From NCBI GenBank assembly GCA_001051155.2, contig JYIP02000003.1:1302001-1366000 (forward strand): 64,000 nucleotides of DNA, given 5' to 3'. The translations under genes and the position numbers were made by a program. Below, in pieces: positions 9,742 through 19,984 of this stretch (position 1 is its first letter; every line of letters begins with the position of its first letter). The notes under the pieces are model-generated. The model was not told where the DNA came from, did not search any database, and saw only the letters and a list, made by a program, of their open reading frames with translations. The stretch is from Chrysoporthe austroafricana. Its lineage: Eukaryota > Ascomycota > Sordariomycetes > Diaporthales > Cryphonectriaceae.

Positions 9742-10828
9742 TTACTCGTCGTAGTACGCCTCCTCGACCTCCTCCTGGTACTCGTCCCGCGCCTCCTCGA
9801 TGTCGCTGCCGCTGGCGTCCGGGTCGTCCAGCACCTCCTGGTACTCCTCCCGCGCTGAGGCGATGCTCTCGCGGTCGTCCTCGGAGATCGGGTTGCCCCA
9901 CGCGTCCAGCGCAGGGCCCGCCGGCGGCTGCGGCTCGCCAAACTCCGCCTCGGGCGGCGGCGGCGGCGGCGGTCGGTGCTCGTCGTCGTCATCATCTGGT
10001 TAGTGCGTGCGTGCATGTCAGTCCGAGACCCTCTTCTGGATCAGGCAGGGGAGCCAGCCAGCCAGCCAGCCAGCCAGGGAGGGAGGGGGTAAGGGGGGGT
10101 CTTACCCAGCGCCTCCGCGACCACAGCCGCGCCGATCCCGCCCACGACCAGCCCGCCCGCCGCCGCGAGCATCATGTTGCGCTTGTCGTGGTTCTCCTCC
10201 TTCTTCTCCACCTCTTCCACCCGGCCCGCAGCATAGCCCTCCCCCCCGCCGCGGTACTCTCCGCCGGGGGGTGGTGGGCCCGGCGGCGGTGCGTACTCGG
10301 CGCCGCGCGGGCCGGCGTAGTCGCCGTACGCGGGCATCGGCGGCTGCGGCGGCACGTACACGGGCGCGTCCCACAGGGCGCGCCCCGTCGTCTCGACGAA
10401 GTACCACCGCTGCAGCTGCGCCGAGAACACCGGCAGCCACTGGTTCGGCACCGGCGGGTACCCGCTCGGCGGCGGCACCGGCGGTGGGGGTGGGGCCCCG
10501 TACGCCCCCGGCCCGGCGCCGTAGCCCGGCTGCTGCCCGTATGGAGCTCCGTACGGCGGCTGCTGGCCGTAGGGCTGCTGGGGCGGCGGCGGCGGCCGGT
10601 AGTACGGGTCCTGGCCCGGGTACTGGCCCCCGGGCGGGTAGCCTTGTGATGATACAGGTCAGCCCCGCTTCGTCGCGTCCGGTGAAGAGTAAGTAGTTTC
10701 TCCGACGTACCTCCTCCTCCTCCTCCTCCTCCTCCTCCTCCTCCGGAATACTGCTGGTTTCCTCCGCCATCACGGTCCTTGACGGACATGCCGTCAAACT
10801 CGTCCCTCAGCTTCTTGAAGAAGGACAT
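9742..10828 (-). CDS. WW-domain protein with poly-Gly, Pro-rich and glycine-zipper segments
   Basis: Three exons, 10711-10828, 10106-10642 and 9742-9995 (302 aa), all GT-AG in phase 1. The N-terminus MSFFKKLRDEFDGM is followed by a poly-Gly tract encoded by a (GGA)n array that runs into the exon 1 donor. Next come PYGQQP/GYG repeats and a WW-type domain (NQWLPVFSAQLQRWYFVETT...LWDAP) with both tryptophans. A Pro-rich stretch, a hydrophobic Gly-zipper-like segment (MMLAAAGGLVVGGIGAAVVA) and an acidic tail (EEYQEVLDDPDASG) complete it. WW domains bind Pro-rich ligands; the hydrophobic segment suggests membrane contact. The partner is unknown. Intron 2 contains an AGCC microsatellite (10055-10075). 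Confidence 0.82.
10711..10745. repeat. coding (GGA)n array encoding poly-Gly in the WW-domain gene
   Basis: A CTC array on plus, GGA on the coding strand. It lies at the 3' end of exon 1 and ends at the splice donor. Confidence 0.9.
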
Positions 10829-13800
10829 CGCTGTATGGTGTGTAAGTCTGTCTCAGAAAGGGGCAGTATGGCGAGAGCTGTTGGGTGGACAGGTTGTGTG
10901 CAGGCTGTGCAGCTCGAGCGGCGTGCCTGAGGAAAGGCTGTCTTCTTAAATATGAAGGTGGTCTGCGGTGCGAGATGGGGAGGCCTCGCTAAAGCTTGGC
11001 CTGTTTGTCACCCGCGCAAACAGTGTGACGATGAGGGAAATAGTGGCACGAAACAGACGGGTGGGTCTCTCAATCTCGTCCCCTACTCTAACGTCGGTGT
11101 GGATGTGTGTGTTGTGTGCTGTTTGTGCAGCTTGCCAAGCGCGAGGGGAATCAACACGAACCAAGCACAGCTGGCCTGCATCGGTCCATCTTCAGGGGGG
11201 CCAAGGCACCTGGCTGCTGCTCCAGGAGCTCCACAGTGCAAGGGCAGCACAGGTCGCATGTCGGGACCACAAATGAATGGCAGTACCGCAGAGCGGTGCA
11301 TCAGTATTTTGGTGCTGCCGCTCGGAATCTCGGATGAGCCCGACATCCAAACGAACGACTCCAGGCCGGCCTGCCTGCGACAGACGTGCGTGGCTTCGTG
11401 GGATGAGGTGACCATCTAGCAGATACAAAACGACGCAGTGACGCACAGGCGGCTCGAGAGCGGTCACAACGGCCCCCTTCTTAAAACTCGAAACGATTGC
11501 TCTCGTCAAAGTTATGAGTCGAGTTGTTCTTGTCACCTCCCTCAGCTTCCAATATACTTGCTGATGGGACAGTCGTACAACAGTCATCCTAGGTATACAT
11601 CATTACTTTCCGTGACAAGACTTCTAACTCGTCTCGCCACAGCACATTGATATCGGAATTACCTACAATCCATCGACTCGCCTATGTATGACATATTATT
11701 GGTCCAACAGCAGAGCGACAAACACAAAGAGAGGGAGAGCAAAAAATGCCTCACCGCTTCCAACATGCAAGACCGCACAGAGGTATACGCACTGGCGAAC
11801 TTTTGATGACAGATGTGCTCGGCGATATGTCGTATCTTGACTGTCAGCGTGCTAACTGTATAATCCGGCGCCTACTTGGGAATAGGATCTCCGCTGCCTC
11901 CGGCCATCCTCACAAGGAGGGCCTCCGCCATATTTACCTCCGGCGCCATATGTTGCGTCTACGCCCATAACTGTTCCAGGCCCACCTCTCGCTGCGGAAC
12001 TGGAGCGAGCGGCTGCTCAGAGATCATAGGCAAAATCGGCCTCTGGCCTTGTAGGGCTCGCCCCGTATCGTCCACGACGAAGGATCATGCCCGACTGAGC
12101 CGATGAGTTACAGGCCTAAGCCACGGTCGACCCAAGAGCGACTCATACGCTAGAAATATAAAAAGTATCCGAATGCTACCTAGAGACTAGGCGACTAACT
12201 TCATTCCGCAATAAGTCCCCCGCATAACAACCATCTTGCCAGCAGGGAGCAAATAACCACACAAAGACAGGTCAGGTAAAATTTCCTGGTAAGAAGATCA
12301 TGCGTCAGTCATGATGAGATACTAAACAATGGACTGACCGGGAGAGGCAGTTGTTGCAATCTAGAAGTACTGGGTGTGCGTGCTTGTATAGTGTTTTGTA
12401 TCTGAGCGGGGCTCGGTGAGGATATTGGAAAGGACATGTCTCGGATGCTTCAATGATCGAATTCCGATAGTTACTATACTACAAGGTTCGATCTCTGAAT
12501 TTTAATGCTACTACTAATCTGCGGTGGCTTTCCATGTCTAGGAACTGAGGACCCAATCATCTTTTCCCCGTCCTTGGACCATTTGTATACCGCATCAAGA
12601 CAGTGGTGACAGCAATCGGCACCGAGGGCTGGTTCCTCGGAGGCAAGACAACTGGGATCGAGTCGGGCTGTATGTTAAGTGTTCTGCCTGAAACTCAAGG
12701 GCTTTGCGCGAAACCAGTTTGCAGTACAGTCATTACGACATCTTCAGGTTTGCTGCCCTTCCACGGCAAAAGTTTCGCAGTGTCTATAGGCGGTCGGGTA
12801 CAAGTTTCAGACCGGTGGTATTCCGCTGAGAATTTTAGCAGAGGTGCCACCTCCCCTCAGCTCGTGTCGGGGATGATGATTCTGGTTGCCAGAGCTCTCC
12901 GTGAGATATCGTTAGGCGGACTATACCACCAGACGTCTACTTACGCGACCTTAGGAGCCGTATTTATTTTTAGTCAAGCCTCACGAGCCGCATCAAACCC
13001 TACGTCCCCAGTTCCAATTTTGGAGCTAGAGCACTGGCGCATCCCGCTTCGGTATCGATCGATAGTCCTGAACAACGCAACTATATCCCCACACGTTCAC
13101 GTCTACTCGCTTTGGGAAACAAGACCCGACAGTTCGGGTGGATAGTCCCGTTGTGACTGGTCACCTGTCAGTTGATTGCCCAGACCGGAAGATGCCGTAC
13201 CAGACAAGAGAATTTTTAGTCGGGGAGATCCATTTCTGGCGTGCTTGACCGGGTACTAGGTGCGTTCAGTGGGGACCATCTGATCGTAGCCGGCAGTTGT
13301 GATGATCTTGAGTCAGGGGTGACGTTGTCCATGCTCATGTCTGTGTTCCAAATGAAGCTGCGCGACTCTATCGGCATGCAGCTGAGCGGATGGAGGCATC
13401 TGGACCGGTTCCTCGAACGACAAGCAGATCAGACGAGCGGATTACAGGTTACTAATACCCCAAAGGTTTTGCTGCTCTCCCTATATCTATCTATAAGGTT
13501 TGCAAGGGCCCAGTTTCAACCTCCGTCTAGTGGGTCGCCTGGGGACGATAATGGGGCCGACGCCGCTCTTTTACCTGTTTACAGCCCAGAACCCTGCCAC
13601 AAGCCTCGGCCTGTAACGCCAGAAAATCTCATGCCTGTTATCTGCGCCCAAGCAGCACGGACTGCAAGAGCTGAGGTTGTTAAGGAGTCACCAGGAGTTG
13701 ACAGGGCGGAGCCCCATTTTCCTGTACAGCACGGACGGCACCCACGCACTCTGCAAGGTCGCGATGGGCATTGCCCGCTTCATTGGAGCTGTCAATTCGT

Positions 13801-14010
13801 CATCCCCGGGTATAGGTGGGCAGGTATAGCTAAGGAAGTATAGGTGGGTATTTGTCTTGTGGGATCGAGTCGTTGCAAAGTGGAGGTCTCAATAGAGGCA
13901 ATAACTGAACCGTTCCCTCTTATGATATGAATGCAATCGGTTCTTGTCCTCTTGTCGCTTCTTGGCCCAACCTTCTTCATGATTGGTTGGTTGGTTGGTT
14001 GGTCTTCACA
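10829..14010. other. 3.2-kb region without a supported gene
   Basis: The first ~130 nt are the WW-gene promoter. An ATG-initiated 155-codon frame (10952-11419 plus stop) has no recognisable features. Frames at 12603-13145 and 13241-13843 are long but unconvincing. A protein-like stretch (FLYSTDGTHALC...MGIARFIGAVN) reads at 13719-13796 in another frame without a start. A (GGTT)n run at 13984-14003 sits just before the next start codon. Decayed coding sequence is possible but cannot be named. Confidence 0.4.
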
Positions 14011-15485
14011 ATGACAACCAACGAGCACTCATACGCATATTTGCATGCCGACAGAGCCTGGATCATCATCGCCATCAACACGGTCTTCCTCTGCCTTGCC
14101 ATAATCTTTGTGGGCTTGCGACTATACACAAGATTCGTCATCATACCTGGACTGCACGGGGTGGAGGACTGGCTGCTGACCTCAGCCTGCGTGAGTTGGC
14201 GGAAATGGCCCTAAGAATACCCCTTGTGTGATGGCTAATAGGAAGGATCAGGTCTGCCTGATTCTTTTGGTTACAGCCATGCTGACCGGTGAGTATTGCG
14301 GCCTTGACAACGTTATTAGTCCCGGGGCAATTTGGGAGATCTTTCGACAGTGGCGTCGATCAAATCAAACGCCTTTCAACACACGGAACTAATTCCGTAT
14401 GAACAGAGATCCGCTACGGAGCGGGAAGACACATTGAGACCACAACAACACAGGAACTAATGAACTATCTCGAGGTATGAGTACCACAAATCCAGGATTG
14501 CACGGGGTCCTAGGGGGTCCTTGCATTGAAACTGACCATCCCCTTCGACCAGGTCTTTTACTGTAGCAGTCTTATCTACCAGGTCACACTTTTCCTCATC
14601 AAGTGTACCCTCCTCGTCCAACACATTCGCATTTTCGGCATTCACCGCGGAGCCCGCCTCGCGTGCCGGGTGGTGCTAGCATTCCTCGTCCTCTATAGCG
14701 TATCGTTCCTGGTGGCCAGTATCTTCTCGTGCTGGCCCATCTACGCCTTCTGGGACCTGACATATCCGGGAAGGTCACACAGCTGCATTCAGCTATACAA
14801 GATGCTGTACGCTCATGCGGCAATAAGCATCTTCACCGACTTCATGATCCTTGCCATACCAATACCAGTCATCCGGAAACTCCACCTAAGCCCGGAAAAC
14901 AAGATCGCGACCCTAATATTGTTCGGTTTCGGCTCTTTTGGTTGTGTTGCGAGCATAATCCGCATCGCCGAGCTGTACAAACTGAGAACTGCGACAGACG
15001 GCACGTGGGATGGTATTCAGAGCGTGTGGTCTACGATCGAGGTCTCCGTTTTCATCATCTGCGCGGCCGCAACTGGCATGAAACCGTTCTTTGACGAGAA
15101 GGTGGCTTCGGTCGCGTCGAGACTCTTCAGCACGACGGACTTGATATCGAGCGTGCAGAGCACAATCGCTGCCCGTATGCCGCTGTGGATGCGGTCCGCC
15201 ACCCGGAGGCTCTGTGGGCGGAAGTCTGAGACCGGCCCTCCACGGCTCGCCACGCTCCGCCTAGGCACCATGGGGGTTGGGACGTTGAACGCCTCGGACG
15301 GTGAGTCCGGAGTCGGGATCGCTCCGCCGCCACAATCCGTCCCAACACACTCCCTGGCGGAGCGGGATATCAACAGGGCCCAGAGCCGGGATGGTACTAT
15401 CAGCTTGCACTCGAATCGAAAGTCTGCATGTTCCTCTAGCAGGGCCCAGGATCAAGATGCCGGCCTCACACTGCACGCAACTTGA
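14011..15485 (+). CDS. Pth11-like seven-helix membrane protein (fungal rhodopsin-domain family)
   Basis: Four exons: 14011-14190, 14252-14288, 14407-14474 and 14553-15485 (405 aa). The 37-nt exon 2 was chosen because its acceptor (GGATCAG) yields VCLILLVTAMLTG, which completes helix 2. Seven hydrophobic segments are visible: AWIIIAINTVFLCLAIIFVG, the exon 1/2 helix, YQVTLFLIKCTLLVQHIRIF, VVLAFLVLYSVSFLVASIF, AISIFTDFMILAIPIPVI, IATLILFGFGSFGCVASIIR and STIEVSVFIICAAATGMKP. Family hallmarks are the DW after helix 1, the helix 3 RIF and the helix 5 D..I..IP.P. A Ser/Arg-rich cytoplasmic tail follows. The family includes Pth11-like receptors for surface or nutrient cues; the ligand is unknown. 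An in-frame upstream ATG at 13927 would add a GGTT-repeat-encoded extension and is less likely. Confidence 0.88.
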
Positions 15486-16446
15486 AAGGCGGAGCAGTGA
15501 GGACTATCTGCGAGCATGGGAGGCGCAGGCATCGCCATCCAAGTCTTGCAGAGCATCTAGTAACACAAAAGGAGAGTCAGCAGCCTGACTCTAATTTTAA
15601 CCCAGTTCGGGCTCTTACGCGTCACATGCGAAGCCGACTATCTCCCCGGCTCGTTCATCATGTATGACCTCCCTGATGAAAAATTTTTGGAATGACCCGG
15701 ACATCAACTGTTCAGTTGTACGGGCTGAGGATGCCCAAACAAACCTGGAGTGAGGGCTTTTCTCCATTATGCTAATTGTCTACAGCAGGCTAGACACAAG
15801 GGCCCAACCGGGGAAAATAGTGCTTAAAGACGGAGGTTAGGCTGCGACGATACTGACTCATGAATTCCCCAAGTTGATTCGCGGTCCTGTAAGAGCCCAA
15901 GCAATGAGGCGACAGGTGCTTGCATGCGGTATTTACCGTAGCTATTGCACTAGGCGAGGTGTGCCAGAGAGAAGAGAAGCAAAGCAGGGGATAGAAGTAC
16001 GTCCTGAGATCGAGTCATGAGGGACCGAGAAGCCTTGATGCACAGCCTGATCCACACAAATGGCCCAAGGAGGCATGGGTTCGGAATATTAGCATGGCAA
16101 CCTATGGCGAGGAGGAAATCATGACGCAATCAGACGGCCTGGATTAGGACCTAATAATGTCAGAAATGCCATCTCTCCCACCCTTGCAAACAAAATTATG
16201 CATAATGCATCGGGGTGTCCGGACGTAAATGTTACCGGAGATTCTGCAAGTGTCCGTATTGAATATGATAATCTCCTCCCTAGTGAGCGCATTCTTGTAC
16301 CTGTAACATGGTTTAAGTGACTATCTAGATATTGCTTGACAATTTCACCACTCTCAACTCAGACCTCGAATCTCAGCCATCCACTCAAACATGATCTTTT
16401 CCTTCAAAAACGACGCAGGTGTCCCCCTGAGCATGATGTACCCAAC
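15486..16446. other. intergenic region
   Basis: Convergent 3' flanks of the Pth11-like gene (plus) and the HeLo-like gene (minus). AT-richer than its surroundings. No gene seen. Confidence 0.5.
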
Positions 16447-17202
16447 TCATTCAAAGCCGTTCACCTGTCGACCTTGGCCCTTGCCTTCCTTGACAATCTT
16501 TCCGTACGTCACTTCCACCAAAGATGTTGGAGGTAAGGCGCCATGCCCGAATCCATTGAGTTGGGTCCCCTCCCCCGTCATCCCAATGGAACGAAATTCT
16601 ACGCGCAATCCCTCCTGAATCCGCGGAGGGTCCCCGCTTGCTGGTCCCTGATTGACGTTGTCAGACGGTTGATGTGATCCTGTCCCTTCGGCGGTCGTAA
16701 GCTTCTGGCGTCGCTTCCTCGTATTTGCATGGGTTTGAGCACATGGAGAGCTAAACTCAGAGTCGGTAGAAATTGAGGCTTGGGTACCGGTTTGGTTGCT
16801 CATTTTTGCAGTGTTGGCTCGGACCTCCTGCAAGATCGACGAGTGGACAACAGATACAAAGAGTAGGATGGCGCTCTTCTTCGTCTCTAGGAGGGCAAAG
16901 AGTTCGTTGAGTTCTGTGCCTTTCCGGAGAAGTACCCAGAAGGCTGCGAGACGGTTTTCAGACGTTCTCTTGTTGATTTTGGCGGTGTTTATAGTGTGAA
17001 CAAGCGATTCAACAATATCTGTGATCTCAGGCGTGTGGAGGACTGGGTGACGGCTGATCAGACTAGAGATGGTTCGGAGTTCTTGCAGACTCTTCTTATA
17101 GTGGCGCAGTGTCGGCTTTGCTCTCATCAGGAGCGAGAACAGGTCATTGCAAAGACCGCACAACTGCGCCGCGGCCGCCGCGGTTCCCAGAATGTCAGCC
17201 AT
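16447..17202 (-). CDS. stand-alone HeLo-like (fungal STAND N-terminal) protein with two C-terminal motif repeats
   Basis: A single-exon frame of 251 aa from ATG at 17202; in-frame codons upstream look like 5'UTR. The start MADILGTAAAAAQLCGLC and the helical ~140 residues after it (LFSLLMRAKPTLRHYKKSLQ, LRTISSLISRHPVL, LLRKGTELNELFALLETKKS) fit the HeLo-like N-terminal domain of fungal STAND/NLR proteins. In HET-S-type proteins such domains execute membrane-directed cell death. Residues ~150-195 are Ser/Gln-rich and probably disordered. The last 51 residues hold two imperfect copies of one motif, residues 201-219 and 231-251. They share V..[FY]..I...G.G, then Q[LV]NGF, and are separated by 11 residues. 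Helical domain plus two C-terminal pseudo-repeats is the HET-S plan. Amyloid function is inference. Confidence 0.78.
   Translation of the reverse strand: MADILGTAAAAAQLCGLCNDLFSLLMRAKPTLRHYKKSLQELRTISSLISRHPVLHTPEITDIVESLVHTINTAKINKRTSENRLAAFWVLLRKGTELNELFALLETKKSAILLFVSVVHSSILQEVRANTAKMSNQTGTQASISTDSEFSSPCAQTHANTRKRRQKLTTAEGTGSHQPSDNVNQGPASGDPPRIQEGLRVEFRSIGMTGEGTQLNGFGHGALPPTSLVEVTYGKIVKEGKGQGRQVNGFE
16450..16512 (-). other. C-terminal motif copy R2 (candidate amyloid-signalling repeat)
   Basis: Residues 231-251 of the HeLo-like protein, ending GQGRQVNGFE at the stop. It aligns to R1 with one two-residue insertion; V, I, both G, Q, N, G and F are shared. Confidence 0.6.
16546..16602 (-). 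other. C-terminal motif copy R1 (candidate amyloid-signalling repeat)
   Basis: Residues 201-219, VEFRSIGMTGEGTQLNGFG. It aligns without gaps to the motif at 18228-18284 in the divergent neighbour. Confidence 0.6.
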
Positions 17203-18146
17203 CTCGAACAGGCACTGTACTCGATCTGACTGACTACTGTACAACAAATCTGGCTGCGGAGACCCGGCAGCGCAGATATTGACTTATATGTTCGTGTACT
17301 GACCACTGAGGGGGGCGATTCGCGGCCAACAGTGCTCTCGGGCGAGGTCAACACACGGTGTCCATGACATCTGCCTGCCTTGATTGGTGATGCCGCGCAT
17401 CCAGAACCTTCACGCAAGGAACAGGGTCTTTGCGATTTACTCTCTGTGGGCCAGTGGGTGGCACGCCTCGGCCCCGTCTGAAGAGTCTAGAGGTCATGCG
17501 CGGTAGTTGATAACCAACGGAAAGATGCCAACTGTCGCCCCCAGCTTACTTAGTTTCTGCCTTACATCGTGGCATCCGAAGGCAAGAATATTTCATTCGC
17601 GCGCAGAGTGTCTTCTCGACCGTGTGTGTGGGCTGGAGGGGTTGGGCGTCATGCGCAGCCTTCGCGAGTAGTGTCCTAGGTGTACCTAGGACAGGTACTT
17701 CTGACCTCTTGTTTTGACCTCTGGAGACAGTACACTTGGGTATAGAAGAAGTAACGAGGACATTGCCACCTCTTGATTAATGACATCGACTTAGTACCTG
17801 AAACGGCGGTGTGCGACAAGATAAGGCCTCTCGAAAGCTGCCTACTCAGGCTACTCATGTGGGCGCCGTCGGTCGTGCGGATTGCGGCAGGTTGCCTCGA
17901 CGCCTTGTGGTTCGCATAGGCGTCCCGGACGCTTGGGACCGATGCGCTTGCGTAAGAAAAATTAATGTGCATATTAGTTATTAGTTGGGACCAACCATAC
18001 CCTAGTTTCGGATTGGGTGGCCATCGAGGTTCATCCAGTTCACAAGCCCTGAGTCGTCTTTGTTTAATTATTGTTGTTATCTTGAACGTAATGTCAGTCT
18101 CCGAGTTCGGGAATATCGTTATTCCTTATTGGTCCGGCCTTCCCAG
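17203..18146. other. divergent intergenic region
   Basis: It separates the minus-strand HeLo-like gene from the plus-strand motif ORF. Short ORFs only. A direct GTACCTAGGACA-like duplication is seen near 17675-17695. If the two flanking genes are a pair, this is their shared promoter. Confidence 0.45.
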
Positions 18147-18476
18147 ATGTGCAGCTATGTCGACCTGCAATGCGCGTCCGAAGCGTTACATTCCTTAGCG
18201 GAGTCACTCCCAGGACAGCATGGTTCTGTGAAGGTTGACGAGGTACATCAATCAGGGCCCGGCGGGATGGTCAACGGTTTCAACTACTCGCCACAGATCA
18301 CAAACCTGCATCTTACCTGCTTGCATATCGTAGTTGAGCAGCTACAGCGTACCAGGCGTAAGCGGGACCGGATCTTCTGGGCGTTGATCCGGTCCATGCG
18401 CGGGCTTGAGATGTTGCGAAAGTTGATCGTGGCCGTTGCGAGAATGCTTGGGGCAGACCTGGCCGTGGCTGGTTAG
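18147..18476 (+). CDS. small ORF carrying one copy of the HeLo-neighbour motif (possible receptor remnant)
   Basis: ATG at 18147 opens a 109-codon frame. Residues 28-46 read VKVDEVHQSGPGGMVNGFN. They align without gaps to R1 of the HeLo-like protein: V, two G, and NGF identical, with conservative V/F, V/I, S/T and V/L. After the motif there is a basic helical stretch (QLQRTRRKRDRIFWALIRSM) and a hydrophobic end (LIVAVARMLGADLAVAG). In HET-S-type loci the adjacent divergent gene encodes an NLR with a single N-terminal motif copy. Here no P-loop or NACHT sequence follows within 1.5 kb, so this may be a truncated relic, a first exon, or a stand-alone adaptor. It could also be a non-coding coincidence. 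Confidence 0.4.
   Translation: MCSYVDLQCASEALHSLAESLPGQHGSVKVDEVHQSGPGGMVNGFNYSPQITNLHLTCLHIVVEQLQRTRRKRDRIFWALIRSMRGLEMLRKLIVAVARMLGADLAVAG
18228..18284 (+). other. motif copy R0
   Basis: A 19-residue match to R1 of the divergent HeLo-like gene. The DNA of the two copies is not closely similar, so a recent local duplication does not explain the match. Confidence 0.5.
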
Positions 18477-19984
18477 CCTCCTGGGCAGCGGGGAGAAGGC
18501 GACACGTTGGAAGCGGTCTTGTATGTCGAGAATGTCTGGCACGTCTTCACAAAATCACCTCGTCACACGACTCACGGTTCTACTGCAGATATTCCGACAA
18601 GAGGGCTGGGAAAAGACGCTTGAAACCTCCCCCCCCCTTCCTTAATTGTTTCCCCCTATTACTTTCCTAATAACCCCCTTCGCCCTTAACGTGAGGTTCG
18701 AATCTCCTGGATCCCAAGCGTACCGTCTCGAATTCGAATTGCTTTTCCCTGGCTGCCCATGCCCATGCGAAGAGGATGCCGGCACAAGAAATCGGCCTTG
18801 AAGCAATGCCAGCATTTCGTCTCCGGCATCTACTCCCGCACCAGATAAGCACCTTCGACCGATACCTGCTTGCACCAATTCAGACTATCAAAGGACGCCT
18901 ACAATAACCAGGAACACTGGAAATAATTAATGGATGGAGTAGGGAGGAGGTTGTTCATCATGAGAACATAGTCTGGCATGACATGTGATAGGAGAAGACA
19001 GCAAGAGGACGCTGGAAGGGGAGGACTGCTCATCGTATAGAGATATTGCACTAATCATTAATCCGCCCTGGGTGAAAAAAGCCTGGGAAAATTGACTGTG
19101 CTTGCATCCCTCCCCCTCCCCGAGGCCCTCACAAACATCTCTCCCAATATACTCAGCATGTAGATCTTTTCGGCACGGGCGTTTCAACGGACCATGGCTC
19201 AACCCACCTTCGATCACTCGAAGTAAGGGCCCTATACGCTGCCCGTTACTTAGACCACCGCATCAGGGATATTGCCTAACCAGCACCAACACGAACTGTC
19301 TCCTAGTATGTTATATACTGAGGCCTCCGTGATAGGGGGGGAGCACACCAAGCTCTTGCTGCAGAGATCCTCAAATGACGAAATGATTGCCTTCGTCGTG
19401 CCTAGACGTCGATCTTAGCAGTAAGGCAGGAAATGGCCCTGGTGCCTGGTCCTGCGCCATGTCCCAACAATTCCTAAGATGGGACCATGATGCGCCTTTT
19501 TCAGCTTTGTGAGTCATCTCTGTAGAGGACGTCGTCACATACCTGGCGTTGGCGCCGCCTGTCGCGGGTTGTATGTTGCCCTAGATGAGGAGGTGAGGTC
19601 AAGCTTTAAGGCAATACTGGGCGTGATGGGTTGTTACTGGCCTTGGCTGCCTGGCCAATCAGTGGCGGCTGCGGCGGCGTTCTAGGTCATAGCACCATAG
19701 TAACACCCAGGGGCCAGGACTGCGGGGTGCAAGGGTGAAACCAGCCCAGCCCAGCAGCAACCCCACCTGTCAGCCCAGTCACACACTGTCCGCCTCAGCC
19801 GCCTTTCAAGCCGTGGACGTCAGCCACGCCTCCCGACCTCCCACATCCCACCGAATCGCCACGTCGAGCCATTCTGGTTTGACACGACACCTCCAAGCCC
19901 TATCACCTGCTTGTCGCTGGCCCGATCGATCGTCTCCTAGCAGCCCATCCATCCCACGTGTTTGCCTAGACACCCACCTCCAAG
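18477..19984. other. intergenic region upstream of the metacaspase
   Basis: I looked for NACHT, NB-ARC, WD40, ankyrin or TPR signatures in all frames and saw none. Poly-C runs occur at 18629-18636. The last ~250 nt, C-rich with CAGCCCAGCCCAGC, are likely metacaspase promoter and 5'UTR. Confidence 0.5.

Noticed and set aside
9561..10649. 362-aa plus-strand ORF
   Set aside because: Antisense to the spliced WW-domain gene.
12603..13145. 180-codon plus-strand ORF
   Set aside because: Starts at GTG, no ATG near its start, no domain or splice support.
18680..18720. GAGGTTCGAATCTC resembling a tRNA T-arm
   Set aside because: No pairing acceptor or D-arm upstream; an isolated B-box-like string.
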